From Pseudomonas sp. ANT_H4 (GTDB lineage Bacteria > Pseudomonadota > Gammaproteobacteria > Pseudomonadales > Pseudomonadaceae), in NCBI RefSeq assembly GCF_008369295.1, contig NZ_VOBG01000005.1, positions 62,001-126,000 on the forward strand: 64,000 bases of DNA, written 5' to 3'. The notes beneath the pieces are model-generated. The model was given only the letters and a program-made list of their open reading frames with translations. It searched no databases and was not told the origin of the DNA. The number at the start of each line of letters is the position of its first letter. Position 1 is the stretch's first letter. Below, one piece after another: positions 45,011 through 56,817 of this stretch. A program made the translations under genes and the position numbers.

Positions 45011-46942
45011 ATGACTACCACACGATTGACCATGGCCCAGGCCTTGGTAAAGTTCCTCGACAACCAGTACATCGAAGTCGATGGCGTGCAGAGCAAATTC
45101 GTCGCCGGTATCTTCACGATTTTCGGCCACGGCAATGTGCTGGGCCTGGGCCAGGCACTTGAGCAGGACAGCGGTGACCTGGTGGTGCATCAGGGCCGCA
45201 ACGAGCAGGGCATGGCCCATGCCGCCATCGGTTTTGCCAAGCAGCACCTGCGGCGCAAGATCTACGCCTGCACCTCTTCGGTTGGCCCCGGCGCCGCCAA
45301 TATGCTCACCGCTGCGGCCACCGCCACGGCCAACCGCATCCCGTTGCTATTGTTGCCCGGCGATGTCTACGCCAGCCGCCAGCCCGACCCGGTGCTACAG
45401 CAGATCGAGCAGTTCCACGACCTGAGCATCAGCACCAACGACGCCTTCCGCGCCGTCAGCAAATACTGGGACCGCATCAACCGCCCCGAGCAGTTGATGA
45501 GCGCGGCGATCCACGCCATGCGTGTGCTTACCGACCCCGCCGAAACCGGCGCCGTGACCCTGGCCTTGCCGCAAGATGTGCAGGCTGAAGCCTGGGACTA
45601 CCCCGACTATTTCCTGCAAAAGCGCGTGCATCGTATCGACCGCCGCCCGGCGACCGAAGCCATGCTCGGCGACGCGATCGCGGCTTTCAAGGGCAAGCGT
45701 AAACCGCTGATCATCTGCGGTGGCGGGGTCAAGTACTCTGGCGCCAATGCTGCGTTGCAAGCCTTTGCCGAACGCTTTGACATTCCCTTCGCGGAAACCC
45801 AGGCGGGCAAGAGCGCCGTGGTCTCAGCCCATCCGCTGAACCTCGGCGGTATCGGCGAAACCGGTTGCCTGGCGGCGAATCTGCTGGCCCCGGAGGCCGA
45901 CCTGATCATCGGCATCGGCACTCGCTACACCGACTTCACCACCTCATCGAAGTCATTGTTCAAGCATCCCGAGGTGCAGTTTCTCAACCTCAATATCAGC
46001 CCTTGCGATGCGTTGAAACTGGACGGTGTGCAGCTGCTGGCGGATGCCAAGGTGGGCCTGGAGGCTTTGTCCGAAGTCTTGGGCGACTACCGCTCCAGCT
46101 GGGGCGATCAACCACGGGACGCCAAGGCGCAGTTGAATGCCGAAGTTGACCGCATCTACCAGGCCCAATACCAGAGCGAAAACTTCGTTCCGGAAATCAA
46201 CGACCACATGGACCCGGCCGTGCTGCGCGAGTTTATCGAGCTGACCGGCTCCTGCCTGACTCAAAGCCGCGTGCTGGGCGTGCTCAATGAAACCCTGGCC
46301 GACGACGCAATCATCGTTGCCGCCGCCGGCAGCCTGCCCGGTGACTTGCAGCGCAGCTGGCGCAGCAAGGGCGTGAATACCTATCACGTCGAGTACGGCT
46401 ATTCGTGCATGGGTTATGAGGTCAACGCCGCCTTGGGCGTCAAGCTGGCCGAGCCTGAGCGTGAGGTGTACGCATTGGTGGGCGATGGCTCCTACATGAT
46501 GCTGCACTCGGAGCTGGTCACCTCGATCCAGGAGCGGCGCAAGATCAATGTGGTGCTGCTGGACAATATGACCTTTGGTTGCATCAACAACCTGCAAATG
46601 GAGCACGGCATGGACAGCTTCGGCACCGAGTTCCGTTTCCGCAACCCCGAGAGCGGCAAGCTCGACGGTGGTTTTGTGCCGGTGGACTTCGCTATGAGCG
46701 CGGCGGCCTATGGCTGCAAAACCTACAAGGTCAGCACCGTGGAGCAGTTACAGGCGGCGTTGGCCGATGCGCGTACGCAAACCGTGTCGACGCTGATTGA
46801 TATCAAGGTTCTGCCCAAAACCATGATTCACAAATACCTGTCGTGGTGGCGGGTCGGTGTGGCGCAGGCGTCCACCAGCGAGCGCACCGACGCGGTGGCA
46901 AAAACCCTCAATGAACGCTTGGCCAAAGCCCGGCAGTACTGA
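45011..46942 (+). CDS. iolD: IolD, 3D-trihydroxycyclohexane-1,2-dione hydrolase
   Basis: The 643-residue thiamin-diphosphate enzyme has an N-terminal pyrimidine domain ([12 protein letters not shown] near 39-50, [13 protein letters not shown] with the catalytic Glu near 63-75), a central domain and a C-terminal PP domain ([13 protein letters not shown] near 491-503 and a metal-binding GCINNLQ stretch). It opens the ring of the dione to 5-deoxy-glucuronate. It lies 64 bases after iolI, beyond a terminator-like hairpin. ATG at 45011 follows GGGGGCAGC. Confidence 0.93.
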   Translation: MTTTRLTMAQALVKFLDNQYIEVDGVQSKFVAGIFTIFGHGNVLGLGQALEQDSGDLVVHQGRNEQGMAHAAIGFAKQHLRRKIYACTSSVGPGAANMLTAAATATANRIPLLLLPGDVYASRQPDPVLQQIEQFHDLSISTNDAFRAVSKYWDRINRPEQLMSAAIHAMRVLTDPAETGAVTLALPQDVQAEAWDYPDYFLQKRVHRIDRRPATEAMLGDAIAAFKGKRKPLIICGGGVKYSGANAALQAFAERFDIPFAETQAGKSAVVSAHPLNLGGIGETGCLAANLLAPEADLIIGIGTRYTDFTTSSKSLFKHPEVQFLNLNISPCDALKLDGVQLLADAKVGLEALSEVLGDYRSSWGDQPRDAKAQLNAEVDRIYQAQYQSENFVPEINDHMDPAVLREFIELTGSCLTQSRVLGVLNETLADDAIIVAAAGSLPGDLQRSWRSKGVNTYHVEYGYSCMGYEVNAALGVKLAEPEREVYALVGDGSYMMLHSELVTSIQERRKINVVLLDNMTFGCINNLQMEHGMDSFGTEFRFRNPESGKLDGGFVPVDFAMSAAAYGCKTYKVSTVEQLQAALADARTQTVSTLIDIKVLPKTMIHKYLSWWRVGVAQASTSERTDAVAKTLNERLAKARQY

Positions 46943-46945
46943 TAA

Positions 46946-47968
<1,023 letters not shown>

Positions 47969-47986
47969 TCATAGGAGAATCTATCC

Positions 47987-48847
47987 ATGCGTATCGCCCT
48001 GGACCCTTACATGTACCGCCACCTGCCCCTGGGCAAGATGGTCGATAAAGTCGCCGAACTCGGCTACCAGCACATCGAACTTTCACCCCGGGAGGATTTC
48101 CTCCCGTTCTACAAAGCCGCTCGGGTCGACCGGGCGCGGATCAAGGAATTTCGCAAGGCCCTGAGCGACACCGGTGTGCAGCTTTCATCCCTGCTGCCGA
48201 TGTACCACTGGGCCGCCGCCGATGAAGGCTTGCGCGTCGCCGCCGTGCGCAACTGGAAGCGCGCGATTCAGATTGCCGTGGAAATGGACTGTGAGCTGGT
48301 CAATACCGAGTTCACCGGCCAGTCTGACAACCCGCTGGTGTGCGAAAACCAGTTCATGCGTTCCATGGACGAACTGATGCCCGAGTTCGAGCGCGAAAGC
48401 ATCAAGCTGGATATCCAGGCTCATCCCTATGACTTTTGCGAGCGCAACAACGAGTCAGTGGACATCATTCGCGGGCTGGATCGCGACTGGATCAACTACT
48501 TGTATGCCGCGCCCCACACCTTTTTCTACGACGACGGCAAGGGTGATATCGCCTCGATGCTCAAGTACGCGGGCTCCAAGCTTAGCCACCTGATCATCGC
48601 CGACACTTACAACCACCGGGCGTCCTCCAACTTGCGCTACATCGTCAACCCGCCGGGCGTCACTGCCACCGTGCATCAACATCTGGATATCGGCCAGGGC
48701 GAGGTGAACTGGGACGCGTTTTTCGGCACCTTGCGGGAGATCAAGTTTGATGGCATCGCCACGGTCTCGGTGTTCGCCTGGGAAGACCGGCCGGATGAGT
48801 CCAACCGGATGATGCTGGAACGGGTGACCCGCGAACTTTGCCAATAA
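47987..48847 (+). CDS. IolH-like sugar phosphate isomerase/epimerase (TIM barrel)
   Basis: The 286-residue protein is an AP-endonuclease-2-like TIM barrel distinct from IolE and IolI; it starts [18 protein letters not shown] and has VNTEFTGQ near 105-112, [10 protein letters not shown] near 142-151 and [15 protein letters not shown] near 228-242, with several candidate metal ligands. Its place in the operon and its similarity in kind to IolH of Bacillus suggest a role in inositol or inosose isomer use, but its reaction is not established. Ribosome site ATAGGAG precedes ATG 47987. Confidence 0.78.
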   Translation: MRIALDPYMYRHLPLGKMVDKVAELGYQHIELSPREDFLPFYKAARVDRARIKEFRKALSDTGVQLSSLLPMYHWAAADEGLRVAAVRNWKRAIQIAVEMDCELVNTEFTGQSDNPLVCENQFMRSMDELMPEFERESIKLDIQAHPYDFCERNNESVDIIRGLDRDWINYLYAAPHTFFYDDGKGDIASMLKYAGSKLSHLIIADTYNHRASSNLRYIVNPPGVTATVHQHLDIGQGEVNWDAFFGTLREIKFDGIATVSVFAWEDRPDESNRMMLERVTRELCQ

Positions 48848-48859
48848 AGGAATCGACCC

Positions 48860-49912
48860 ATGCGAATCGGACTAGTCGGATACGGCCACGGTGGCCGTTT
48901 TTTTCACGCACCGCTGATTGCCAGTCTGCCGGGAGCAACCTTTGTCGGTGTTGTCACCCGTTCACCCGAGCGGCGCCAGCAACTGGCGACCGAACACCCT
49001 GAGGTCAAGGCCTTCGACAGCATCGAGCAGATCGTTGAGGCCGGTGTCGACGCCTTGGTGATCTCCACCACACTCAAAGGTCGCCCAGCGCTGGTACTGG
49101 AAGCGATCGAACACGGTGTGGCGGTGGTCAGCGACAAACCGTTCGCCAGCAATGCCGCCCAGGCGGGGGCCTTGATTACTGCTGCCGAGCGTCAGGGCGT
49201 GTTGCTGAGCGTCTACCAGAATCGGCGCTGGGACTCGGATTTCCTCACCCTGCGCAAGCTGATCAACGCCGGCGCCCTGGGCACCATCACCCGCTTTGAA
49301 TCCCGAGTGGAGCGTTACAACCCCGCGTCCGTGGGCAATGCCAGTGGCGGCGGGTTCCTGCGTGACCTTGGCAGCCATCTGGTGGACCAGGCGATGCAAT
49401 TGTTTGGCTCGGTGGATCGGGTCTTCGCGCAATTGCACTACAGCGCTGAACACCCCAGCCTCGACCATGGCTTCTTTGTTTCCCTGACCCACGCCAACGG
49501 GGTGATCTCGCACCTGTGGGGCAGCGCCCTGCAAAACAGCCAGGCGCCGCGTTTTCGGGTTAACGGCAGCGCAGGCTGTTACACCGTTGAAGGCCTGGAT
49601 GGTCAGGAAGACGCGTTGATGGCCGGCAAAACCCCGAAAACCGAGGGTGAGCACTGGGGCGCGGAAGAACACCGACGCTGGGGCTGGTTCGAACAAGGTC
49701 CGGAGCGTGAGCGTGTGCCCTCGGAAAAGGGTTGCTGGAACCAATTCTATCGCCAGCTGCAAACCGCTGTTCAAGGCCAGGGTCCATTGCCGGTGGATGC
49801 CCGTGATGCCTTGGAGACCACCCGTGTGCTGGACGCCGCACGGCTCAGCGCCGAGCGTCAACAAGTAGTGGAAATGGCCGCTGTCGAGGGTTATGGAACA
49901 AAAATAGAATAA
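48860..49912 (+). CDS. Second Gfo/Idh/MocA oxidoreductase of the inositol operon
   Basis: The 350-residue NAD(P)-dependent enzyme has GLVGYGHGGRFFHAPLIAS near 4-22, SDKPFASNAAQ near 92-102 (EKP-type lysine as DKP) and GGGFLRDLGSHLVDQAMQ near 163-180. It is not IolG, which lies earlier in the operon; it could act on another inositol stereoisomer (as scyllo-inositol dehydrogenases do) or on a related polyol. It follows the IolH-like gene by 12 bases. The specific substrate is unknown. Confidence 0.8.
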   Translation: MRIGLVGYGHGGRFFHAPLIASLPGATFVGVVTRSPERRQQLATEHPEVKAFDSIEQIVEAGVDALVISTTLKGRPALVLEAIEHGVAVVSDKPFASNAAQAGALITAAERQGVLLSVYQNRRWDSDFLTLRKLINAGALGTITRFESRVERYNPASVGNASGGGFLRDLGSHLVDQAMQLFGSVDRVFAQLHYSAEHPSLDHGFFVSLTHANGVISHLWGSALQNSQAPRFRVNGSAGCYTVEGLDGQEDALMAGKTPKTEGEHWGAEEHRRWGWFEQGPERERVPSEKGCWNQFYRQLQTAVQGQGPLPVDARDALETTRVLDAARLSAERQQVVEMAAVEGYGTKIE

Positions 49913-50286
49913 AATTCTAAAACTTGTTGATGTGGAAATTATTTTCCAATAAAGTCATTTCCAGGTTGCTCATAGTGACGTCCCGATCTGCCGTTGAGGC
50001 GGTGGAGGACGACTCAACAAAAACAAGACACAAAAACAACCAGGTACCGTCAGATGAAAATCTTCAACGCTGCACTGCGAGTTTTACACTCTGCCTTCCC
50101 GCCCCGCGATGTGCCCCGTGCACGGCCGCTGTATTTTTCCTTCCTTAATGTCCTTTGCGTCGAAAGCAAGGGCGCCCTGGTGTGCTGCATTCCGGGGGCG
50201 CCGATTGTTCGGCTGCCGTCGCCAAAATAATGCTCTGAAAAACGCAACGTCCAAAAAACCAACAAGAAATTGGAGACAGACCGTTC
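49913..50286. other. Leader region upstream of the inositol ABC transporter
   Basis: About 370 bases without a convincing gene. It contains TAGAATAAAATTCTA (near 49907) and the IolR-like palindrome at 49933-49948. A 58-codon frame at 50054-50230 (MKIFNAALRVLHSAF start) has no good ribosome site and no recognised features. Confidence 0.55.
49933..49948. promoter_or_regulatory. Candidate IolR operator upstream of the inositol transporter
   Basis: TGGAAATTATTTTCCA shares the GGAA-N6-TTCC frame and flanking T/A with the palindrome before iolC. It suggests a second IolR-controlled promoter for the transporter genes. Confidence 0.65.
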
Positions 50287-51222
50287 ATGAAGACCAATAT
50301 CCGTTTTGCCTCGCTGGCCCTGTCCATGATGCTTGCCAGTGGTGTGGCCACGGCCGCCGACATCAAGGTCGGTGTGAGCATGTCGCAGTTCGACGACACC
50401 TGGCTGACCTACCTGCGTGAGGACATGGACAAGCAAGCCAAGTCCTATCCCAAGGGTGAAGGCGTACAACTGCAGTTCGAAGACGCCCGCGCCGATGTGG
50501 TCAAGCAGCTCAGCCAGGTAGAAAACTTTATCAGCCAGAAGGTCGACGCCATTGTGGTCAACCCGGTAGACACGGCGTCCACCGCAAGAATCACCAAAGC
50601 GGCGGTCGACGCCGGTATTCCGCTGATTTATGTCAACCGCCGCCCTGACCAGAAGGACCTGCCCAAGGGCGTGGTCACCGTGGCTTCCGATGACGTAGAG
50701 GCTGGCCGCCTGCAAATGCAATACCTGGCCGAGAAGATGGGCGGCAAGGGCAACATCGTGATTCTGCTGGGGGACTTGGCGAATAACGCCACGACCAACC
50801 GCACCAAAGGTGTAAAAGAAGTCTTGGCCAAATACCCGGGCATCAAGATTGAACAGGAGCAGACCGGGATCTGGCTGCGGGACAAGGGCATGACGCTGGT
50901 GAACGACTGGGTGACCCAAGGCCGTAAATTCGACGCGGTGGTTTCCAACAATGACGAGATGGCCATCGGTGCTGCCATGGCCCTGAGAACTGCGGGTGTC
51001 GAGAAAGGCAGTGTGCTGATCGGCGGTGTCGACGGTACGCCGGACGGTTTGAACGCGATCACCAAGGGTGATATGGCGGTCTCGGTGTTCCAGGATGCCA
51101 ACGGCCAGGCTGTCGGTTCGGTGGAGGCGGCGGTCAAAATGGCCAAGAACGAGCCGGTCGAGCAGAACCTTTTGGTGCCGTTCAAATTGATCACCCCGGA
51201 CAACGTTAAAGATTTCAAATAG
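50287..51222 (+). CDS. Inositol-type ABC transporter substrate-binding protein
   Basis: The 311-residue protein has a signal peptide (about 1-24, ending TAA) and a Peripla_BP_4 ribose-type fold: [21 protein letters not shown] near 27-46 and [13 protein letters not shown] near 218-230. It should bind a cyclic polyol or sugar in the periplasm and deliver it to the permease. Its location directly after the iol genes and under an IolR-like box points to myo-inositol (IbpA-like). ATG at 50287 follows TTGGAGAC. Confidence 0.87.
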   Translation: MKTNIRFASLALSMMLASGVATAADIKVGVSMSQFDDTWLTYLREDMDKQAKSYPKGEGVQLQFEDARADVVKQLSQVENFISQKVDAIVVNPVDTASTARITKAAVDAGIPLIYVNRRPDQKDLPKGVVTVASDDVEAGRLQMQYLAEKMGGKGNIVILLGDLANNATTNRTKGVKEVLAKYPGIKIEQEQTGIWLRDKGMTLVNDWVTQGRKFDAVVSNNDEMAIGAAMALRTAGVEKGSVLIGGVDGTPDGLNAITKGDMAVSVFQDANGQAVGSVEAAVKMAKNEPVEQNLLVPFKLITPDNVKDFK

Positions 51223-51289
51223 TCCTTCACTTAATAACAACAATAAGCCGGCAGGGCGCCACGGCAGCCCTGCTGATGGAGTACCCGAT

Positions 51290-52849
51290 ATGTTCGCTCA
51301 AGCGACTGCTTCGCAGGCCCCGCTGGCCGGTATCCAGCCAACGGCGCTGGAAGAACCCTACCTGCTGGAAATCGTCAATATCAGCAAAGGTTTTCCCGGT
51401 GTCGTAGCCCTGGACGATGTGCAACTGCGGGTGCGTCCGGGCTCGGTGCTGGCGCTGATGGGCGAGAACGGCGCGGGCAAGTCGACGCTGATGAAGATCA
51501 TCGCTGGCATCTACCAGCCGGACTCCGGTGAAATCCGCCTGCGGGGCAAGCCGATCGTTTTCGACACGCCGCTGGCGGCATTGCAGTCGGGGGTCGCGAT
51601 GATCCACCAGGAACTCAACCTGATGCCCCACATGAGCATCGCCGAGAACATCTGGATCGGCCGCGAACAGCTCAACAGCCTGCGCATGGTCAATCACCGG
51701 GAAATGCACCGCTGCACCGCGCAGTTGCTGGAGCGCCTGCGCATCAACCTGGACCCGGAGGAGCAGGTCGGCAACCTGAGCATCGCCGAGCGGCAGATGG
51801 TGGAAATTGCCAAGGCGGTGTCCTACGACTCCGACATCCTGATCATGGACGAACCCACCTCGGCGATTACCGACAAGGAAGTCGCCCATCTGTTTTCGAT
51901 CATTGCCGACCTCAAGTCCCAGGGCAAAGGCATCATCTACATCACCCACAAAATGAACGAAGTGTTTGCCATTGCCGATGAAGTGGCAGTGTTTCGCGAT
52001 GGCGCCTATATCGGCCTGCAGCGGGCCGACAGCATGAACGGCGACAGCCTGATCTCGATGATGGTGGGCCGTGAGCTGAGCCAGCTGTTCCCGGAGCGCG
52101 AGAAACCCATTGGCGATTTGCTGTTGTCGGTGCGCGACCTGCGTCTGGACGGTGTGTTCAAGGGCGTGTCTTTTGATCTGCATGCCGGCGAGATCCTCGG
52201 CATCGCCGGGCTGATGGGGTCGGGTCGTACCAACGTGGCAGAAACCATTTTCGGCATCACCCCCAGCAGCGGTGGCGAAATCCAGCTCGACGGCCAGGTG
52301 GTGCGCATCAGCGACCCGCACATGGCCATCGAGAAAGGCTTTGCGCTGTTGACCGAGGACCGCAAGCTCAGTGGCCTGTTCCCTTGCCTCTCGGTCCTGG
52401 AAAACATGGAAATGGCCGTGATACCGCATTATTCGGGCAACGGCTTTATCCAGCAGAAAGCCCTGCGGGCGTTGTGCGAAGACATGTGTACGAAGCTACG
52501 GGTGAAAACCCCGTCCCTTGAACAGTGCATTGATACTCTCTCCGGTGGCAACCAGCAGAAGGCCTTGCTGGCCCGCTGGCTGATGACCAACCCGCGCTTG
52601 CTGATTCTCGACGAACCCACCCGTGGTATCGACGTTGGCGCCAAGGCCGAGATTTACCGGCTGATTTCCTACCTGGCCAGCGAAGGCATGGCAGTGATCA
52701 TGATTTCTTCGGAGCTGCCGGAAGTGCTGGGCATGAGCGACCGGGTGATGGTTATGCATGAAGGCGACCTGATGGGCACCCTGGACCGCGCTGAGGCGAC
52801 CCAGGAAAAAGTCATGCAACTGGCTTCCGGTATGACGGCGGTCCACTAA
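51290..52849 (+). CDS. Inositol-type ABC transporter ATPase (tandem domains)
   Basis: The 519-residue protein has two ATP-binding domains of the MglA/RbsA type. The first has Walker [14 protein letters not shown] (about 59-71), Walker [11 protein letters not shown] near 185 and a signature-like LSIAERQ. The second has the degenerate Walker [13 protein letters not shown] (about 306-317), LSGGNQQKA near 415 and [11 protein letters not shown] near 441. It energises uptake of the ligand of the preceding binding protein. The start at 51290 follows GATGGAG. Confidence 0.9.
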   Translation: MFAQATASQAPLAGIQPTALEEPYLLEIVNISKGFPGVVALDDVQLRVRPGSVLALMGENGAGKSTLMKIIAGIYQPDSGEIRLRGKPIVFDTPLAALQSGVAMIHQELNLMPHMSIAENIWIGREQLNSLRMVNHREMHRCTAQLLERLRINLDPEEQVGNLSIAERQMVEIAKAVSYDSDILIMDEPTSAITDKEVAHLFSIIADLKSQGKGIIYITHKMNEVFAIADEVAVFRDGAYIGLQRADSMNGDSLISMMVGRELSQLFPEREKPIGDLLLSVRDLRLDGVFKGVSFDLHAGEILGIAGLMGSGRTNVAETIFGITPSSGGEIQLDGQVVRISDPHMAIEKGFALLTEDRKLSGLFPCLSVLENMEMAVIPHYSGNGFIQQKALRALCEDMCTKLRVKTPSLEQCIDTLSGGNQQKALLARWLMTNPRLLILDEPTRGIDVGAKAEIYRLISYLASEGMAVIMISSELPEVLGMSDRVMVMHEGDLMGTLDRAEATQEKVMQLASGMTAVH

Positions 52850-52909
52850 CGAACACAGCGCGCGAGCCTGCGGTTGGCTGGCGCAACGGAATAAAAAAGG
52901 TGAGTGGTT

Positions 52910-53962
52910 ATGAACGCGATACTGGAAAACCAATCTTCGGAAAAAAAGCCGGCGGAAAACAAACCACTCACGGCGCCGGTCAAGAGCCGTCGGCGGTTCC
53001 CCACGGAACTGAGCATCTTCCTGGTGCTGATCGGTATCGGCCTGGTGTTCGAAGTGTTCGGCTGGATCGTCCGTGACCAGAGTTTTTTGATGAACTCCCA
53101 GCGCCTGGTGCTGATGATCCTGCAAGTGTCGATCATCGGGTTGCTGGCGATTGGCGTGACGCAGGTGATCATCACCACCGGTATTGACCTGTCTTCCGGC
53201 TCGGTATTGGCGTTGTCGGCGATGATTGCCGCCAGCCTGGCGCAGACGTCCGATTTTTCCCGGGCGGTGTTTCCGTCGCTGACCGACTTGCCGGTGTGGA
53301 TTCCGGTGGTAGTGGGGTTGGGGGTCGGGCTACTGGCGGGGGCGATCAACGGCAGCATCATTGCCATCACCGGCATTCCGCCGTTTATTGCGACGCTGGG
53401 CATGATGGTCTCGGCCCGTGGCCTGGCTCGTTATTACACCGAAGGCCAGCCGGTGAGCATGCTCTCGGATTCCTACACCGCCATCGGCCATGGCGCGATG
53501 CCGGTGATCATCTTTCTGGTGGTGGCGGTGATTTTTCACATTGCCCTGCGCTACACCAAGTACGGCAAATACACCTACGCCATCGGCGGCAACATGCAGG
53601 CGGCGCGTACGTCGGGCATCAACGTCAAGCGTCACCTGATCATCGTCTACAGCATCGCCGGCTTGCTCGCCGGGTTGGCGGGCGTGGTGGCATCGGCCCG
53701 GGCGGCCACCGGGCAGGCCGGGATGGGCATGTCTTATGAGCTGGACGCGATTGCCGCTGCGGTGATCGGCGGCACCAGCCTGGCGGGCGGGGTAGGGCGC
53801 ATCACCGGCACCGTGATCGGCGCGCTGATCCTCGGGGTGATGGCCAGCGGGTTCACCTTTGTCGGGGTGGATGCCTATATCCAGGACATCATCAAGGGCC
53901 TGATCATCGTGGTGGCGGTAGTGATCGACCAGTATCGCAACAAGCGCAAACTAAAGCGCTGA
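52910..53962 (+). CDS. Inositol-type ABC transporter permease
   Basis: The 350-residue inner-membrane protein has about ten helices of the RbsC/BPD_transp_2 family: TTGIDLSSGSVLALSAMIAA near 86-105, GAINGSIIAITGIPPFIATL near 145-164 and GGTSLAGGVGRITGTVIGAL near 286-305. It has a long charged N-terminal tail (about 1-35). It completes the three-gene transporter. ATG at 52910 is preferred to GTG at 52904 because AAAAGG is better placed. Confidence 0.88.
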   Translation: MNAILENQSSEKKPAENKPLTAPVKSRRRFPTELSIFLVLIGIGLVFEVFGWIVRDQSFLMNSQRLVLMILQVSIIGLLAIGVTQVIITTGIDLSSGSVLALSAMIAASLAQTSDFSRAVFPSLTDLPVWIPVVVGLGVGLLAGAINGSIIAITGIPPFIATLGMMVSARGLARYYTEGQPVSMLSDSYTAIGHGAMPVIIFLVVAVIFHIALRYTKYGKYTYAIGGNMQAARTSGINVKRHLIIVYSIAGLLAGLAGVVASARAATGQAGMGMSYELDAIAAAVIGGTSLAGGVGRITGTVIGALILGVMASGFTFVGVDAYIQDIIKGLIIVVAVVIDQYRNKRKLKR

Positions 53963-54300
53963 AGAGCTGCGACACGCTGCAAGTTATAAGCTGCAAGCCA
54001 TGTGAAGCTTGCAGCTTGTCGCTTGCAGCTTAATGCTTATAGCTGCCCGATTGAATTTCTTGCTATAAACGCACTCCGATAACTGCCTGCCGAGCCCGTC
54101 CTGGTGCCTTTTGGGGAAGTGTCGGACAAATTGCCTGTCATTTCAGTTGCTGAGCCCTCAAGTCGGCCTTAGACTGCCGCCCCTCGTAAATTGAGTGCCG
54201 GGAGGCGCTTGAAATGGACGGCGCCTTTCCGAGACCTGCAAAGGTCGACCGGAACGCTCCCTTATTCGCCTTGATGCACGTATTTTTTATAGAGAAATCA
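53963..54300. other. Intergenic region after the inositol transporter
   Basis: No gene seen in about 340 bases. The left part holds the Gly/Leu-codon-like GCTTGCAGCTT repeats (hairpin at 53988-54017) and the right part the promoter side of the DksA-like gene. Confidence 0.5.
53988..54017. terminator. Hairpin after the inositol transporter genes
   Basis: AAGCTGCAAGC, 8 bases, GCTTGCAGCTT is a perfect 11-bp stem, followed by a further GCTTGCAGCTT (54021-54031). It is of the AGCTGCAAGC repeat type often found downstream of Pseudomonas genes and may end or protect the transcript. Confidence 0.5.
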
Positions 54301-54705
54301 ATGACAAAGGAAAAGTTGCTGGCCATGCCGGCGGATGACTACATGAATGCCGAACAGCACGCTTTCTTTGAAAAGTTGCTGCAAGCCATGAAAGTCGAGC
54401 ACCACGAGCGCATTGAGCAGAACCGCATCGCCATTGAAAGCCTGGACACCCCGGCTGATCCGGCTGACGCTGCTTCTGTGGAAGAAGAGCGCACCTGGCT
54501 GGTCAACGCCATCGATCGCGACCAGCGCCTGCTGCCGCAACTGGAACAGGCCCTGGGTCGCATCAATGATGACTCCTTTGGCTGGTGTGACGACAGCGGC
54601 GAGGCTATTGGCCTTAAGCGCCTGCTGATCAGCCCGACCACCAAGTACTGCATCGAAGCGCAAGAGCGCCACGAGCAAATCGACAAGCATCAGCGTCAAG
54701 CTTGA
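54301..54705 (+). CDS. DksA/TraR family protein with a two-cysteine (non-canonical) zinc finger
   Basis: The 134-residue protein has an N-terminal coiled coil (about residues 25-85) and a C-terminal DksA-like finger: FGWCDDSGEAIGLKRL, then TTKYCIEAQERHE. Canonical DksA has four Cys; here they are C96, S99, C117, A120, so the pattern is Cys-x2-Ser/Cys-x2-Ala. This recalls the zinc-independent DksA2 of P. aeruginosa (Cys-x2-Thr/Cys-x2-Ala). It could bind RNA polymerase in the secondary channel. The start at 54301 fits the family; upstream in-frame codons do not. Confidence 0.82.
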   Translation: MTKEKLLAMPADDYMNAEQHAFFEKLLQAMKVEHHERIEQNRIAIESLDTPADPADAASVEEERTWLVNAIDRDQRLLPQLEQALGRINDDSFGWCDDSGEAIGLKRLLISPTTKYCIEAQERHEQIDKHQRQA

Positions 54706-54876
54706 TGCGCGTGGCGAGCGGGCTTGCCCGCTCATTACAGAACCGTTCGGCCTATAGACCCTGCCCCTCTCCCGTCTATTGATCTGCTGCGCTCCCTAAC
54801 ACCAAAGGCCCATGGATAATGGCCGGATAGTGGCGTTTAATGCAGACACAATAACGACAAGCAGTGGGGTGACAAC

Positions 54877-56481
54877 ATGGCTGGGGACGGATCTCTGACA
54901 GGCGCAGCGGTGCCGCCGCAAACGGTGGCTCGCCATCTGCCCGGTTGGGTGACACCACTGCTGCAAAGCGTCGCCCTGGTGCTGTTGCTGCTTGGCCTGG
55001 CATTCGCGAACCTGTCGATTTACCTCTGCCTGCCGGTGGCCCTGCTGCTGATCTGGCTGCCCCGCCTGAAAACCCGAACACCCAGCGCCGCGCCAGCGGT
55101 GGCCCACGACGCCATGGGTGAATTGACTCGCGATCTGTCCTACACCACCAGCCACAACGCTCTGTCGGCCGCTGGCGTGGCCTATTCGGTCAAGCAACTG
55201 GCCGCTAGGCTGCAGTCGCAATTGAGCGCCGCCCAGCAGATTGTCAGCAGCGCCGAAGTCATGATCGGCACCGAGCAGGTCACTTCCCAACTCAGCCGCC
55301 AGGCCCTGGGCGCCGCCAGCCAGGCTCACCAGCGCAGCACCGAAGGCCGCATGGTGCTGGCCGAGTCCATCACCCGCATGCATCAGCTCAGCCAGCGCGC
55401 CAATGACAGCCGCCAGTTGATCGAGGCGTTGAGCCTGCGCAGTGAAGAAATCCAGCGGGTCACGCTGGTGATCCAGTCCATCGCCAGCCAAACCAATCTG
55501 TTGGCCTTGAATGCCGCCATTGAAGCGGCCCGGGCTGGTGAGCACGGTCGCGGTTTTGCGGTGGTGGCCGATGAGGTGCGCGGGCTGGCCGGTCGAACGG
55601 CCACCGCTACCGATGAAGTCGGGGTGATGGTCGCCGATATTCAGCAACGCACCGGCCAGGTGGTGGAGCAGATCCGCCAGCTGTCGGCGGATTTGCAGTC
55701 CGGCGTAGAGCAGGTGGAACAGGCTGGCCAGCAACTGGAGAGTATTGCCACCCTGGCAGCGGATGTGGAAGGCCAGGTCGGCGAGATCGCCCAGGGCACT
55801 GACACCAACCGCGAGCAACTCGACAGTTTGTTCCATGCGGTGGAACAGATGCGCAGCGATTTGACCGTCAGCGACCAGCAAACCCGACAACTGGCGCAGG
55901 CCGCTGTGCAAATGGAAGGGCAGGCCGAAACCATCAGCGAACGTCTGGCTGAAGTCGGCCTCGACGACTATCACCAGCGCATCTACGACCTGGCCCGGGA
56001 GGGCGCCAGCCAGATCGCCGCGCAGTTTGAGGCCGATGTCCTGCAAAATCGCGTCAGCCTCGATGACCTGTTCAACCGCAGCTATACGCTGATCCCCAAG
56101 ACCAGCCCCAGCAAGTATCACAGCCGTTTCGACGGCTATACCGACCAGGTTTTGCCGAGCATCCAGGAAGCGTTGCTACCCCGTCATGAAGGCCTGGTAT
56201 TTGCCATCGCTTGCACGCCCCAAGGCTATGTGCCGACCCACAACAAGGCTTTTTCACAGGCGTTGACGGGTGATGCCCAGGTAGACGCGGTGCACAACCG
56301 CACCAAGCGCAAGTTCGAAGACCGCACCGGGATTCGCTGTGGCAGTCATCAGCAGGCAGTGTTGTTGCAGACCTACACGCGCGATACCGGCGAGTTGATG
56401 CACGACCTCTCGGTGCCGATCATGGTCAAGGGCCGGCATTGGGGTGGTTTACGATTGGGGTACAAGCCTGAAGGACGTTAA
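54877..56481 (+). CDS. Methyl-accepting chemotaxis protein with C-terminal sensory region
   Basis: The 534-residue protein has a hydrophobic N-terminal hairpin (about 24-62) with almost no periplasmic part and no clear HAMP domain. A signalling domain follows (about 85-355) with the tip motif [20 protein letters not shown] near 207-226 and [12 protein letters not shown] near 227-238. About 170 more residues (362-534) form a Cache/PAS-like domain, ending EGR without a CheR-docking pentapeptide. So the sensor is cytoplasmic and C-terminal, unlike classical receptors. The ligand is unknown. Confidence 0.85.
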   Translation: MAGDGSLTGAAVPPQTVARHLPGWVTPLLQSVALVLLLLGLAFANLSIYLCLPVALLLIWLPRLKTRTPSAAPAVAHDAMGELTRDLSYTTSHNALSAAGVAYSVKQLAARLQSQLSAAQQIVSSAEVMIGTEQVTSQLSRQALGAASQAHQRSTEGRMVLAESITRMHQLSQRANDSRQLIEALSLRSEEIQRVTLVIQSIASQTNLLALNAAIEAARAGEHGRGFAVVADEVRGLAGRTATATDEVGVMVADIQQRTGQVVEQIRQLSADLQSGVEQVEQAGQQLESIATLAADVEGQVGEIAQGTDTNREQLDSLFHAVEQMRSDLTVSDQQTRQLAQAAVQMEGQAETISERLAEVGLDDYHQRIYDLAREGASQIAAQFEADVLQNRVSLDDLFNRSYTLIPKTSPSKYHSRFDGYTDQVLPSIQEALLPRHEGLVFAIACTPQGYVPTHNKAFSQALTGDAQVDAVHNRTKRKFEDRTGIRCGSHQQAVLLQTYTRDTGELMHDLSVPIMVKGRHWGGLRLGYKPEGR

Positions 56482-56603
56482 CTGAAGGTGATTGTTACCG
56501 GCCATGTAATGAAGCTATTCCGCAGATAGCTTTTTCCAGCGGGAGGAAAACCGTAGCATGAGCAGTATTGTTAGCTTGCTAACTAACTGTGCGGAGAACC
56601 TTA

Positions 56604-56807
56604 ATGCAAAGCAAAGTCGATGTCGCCGTGATGATCGGCAGTGGTGTGCCGCCAACGCTGCGCGCGCTGGGACGCAAGGCCTGTTGGGTGGTGTTGCTCA
56701 ACGGTGAACAGCGCGGCACGGCCTTCGCCAGTCGCGATGAAGCCGAAGAATGCCGTGCTGCCTGGCAGGCGCTGCTGAGGGCGGAACAATCAGACCGCCT
56801 GCATTGA
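56604..56807 (+). CDS. Small hypothetical protein
   Basis: The 67-residue protein starts at ATG 56604 after GCGGAGAAC. It reads as a compact domain with RALGRKACWVVLLNGEQRGT (about 20-39) and SRDEAEECRAAWQALLRAE near 43-61. No known family recognised; similar small orphans are common in Pseudomonas. It is convergent with the DUF2789 gene. Confidence 0.65.
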   Translation: MQSKVDVAVMIGSGVPPTLRALGRKACWVVLLNGEQRGTAFASRDEAEECRAAWQALLRAEQSDRLH

Positions 56808-56817
56808 ATCCAGCCTA

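Noticed and set aside
50054..50230. 58-codon frame in the leader of the inositol transporter
   Set aside because: No good ribosome site, odd composition, no known family; more likely part of an untranslated leader.
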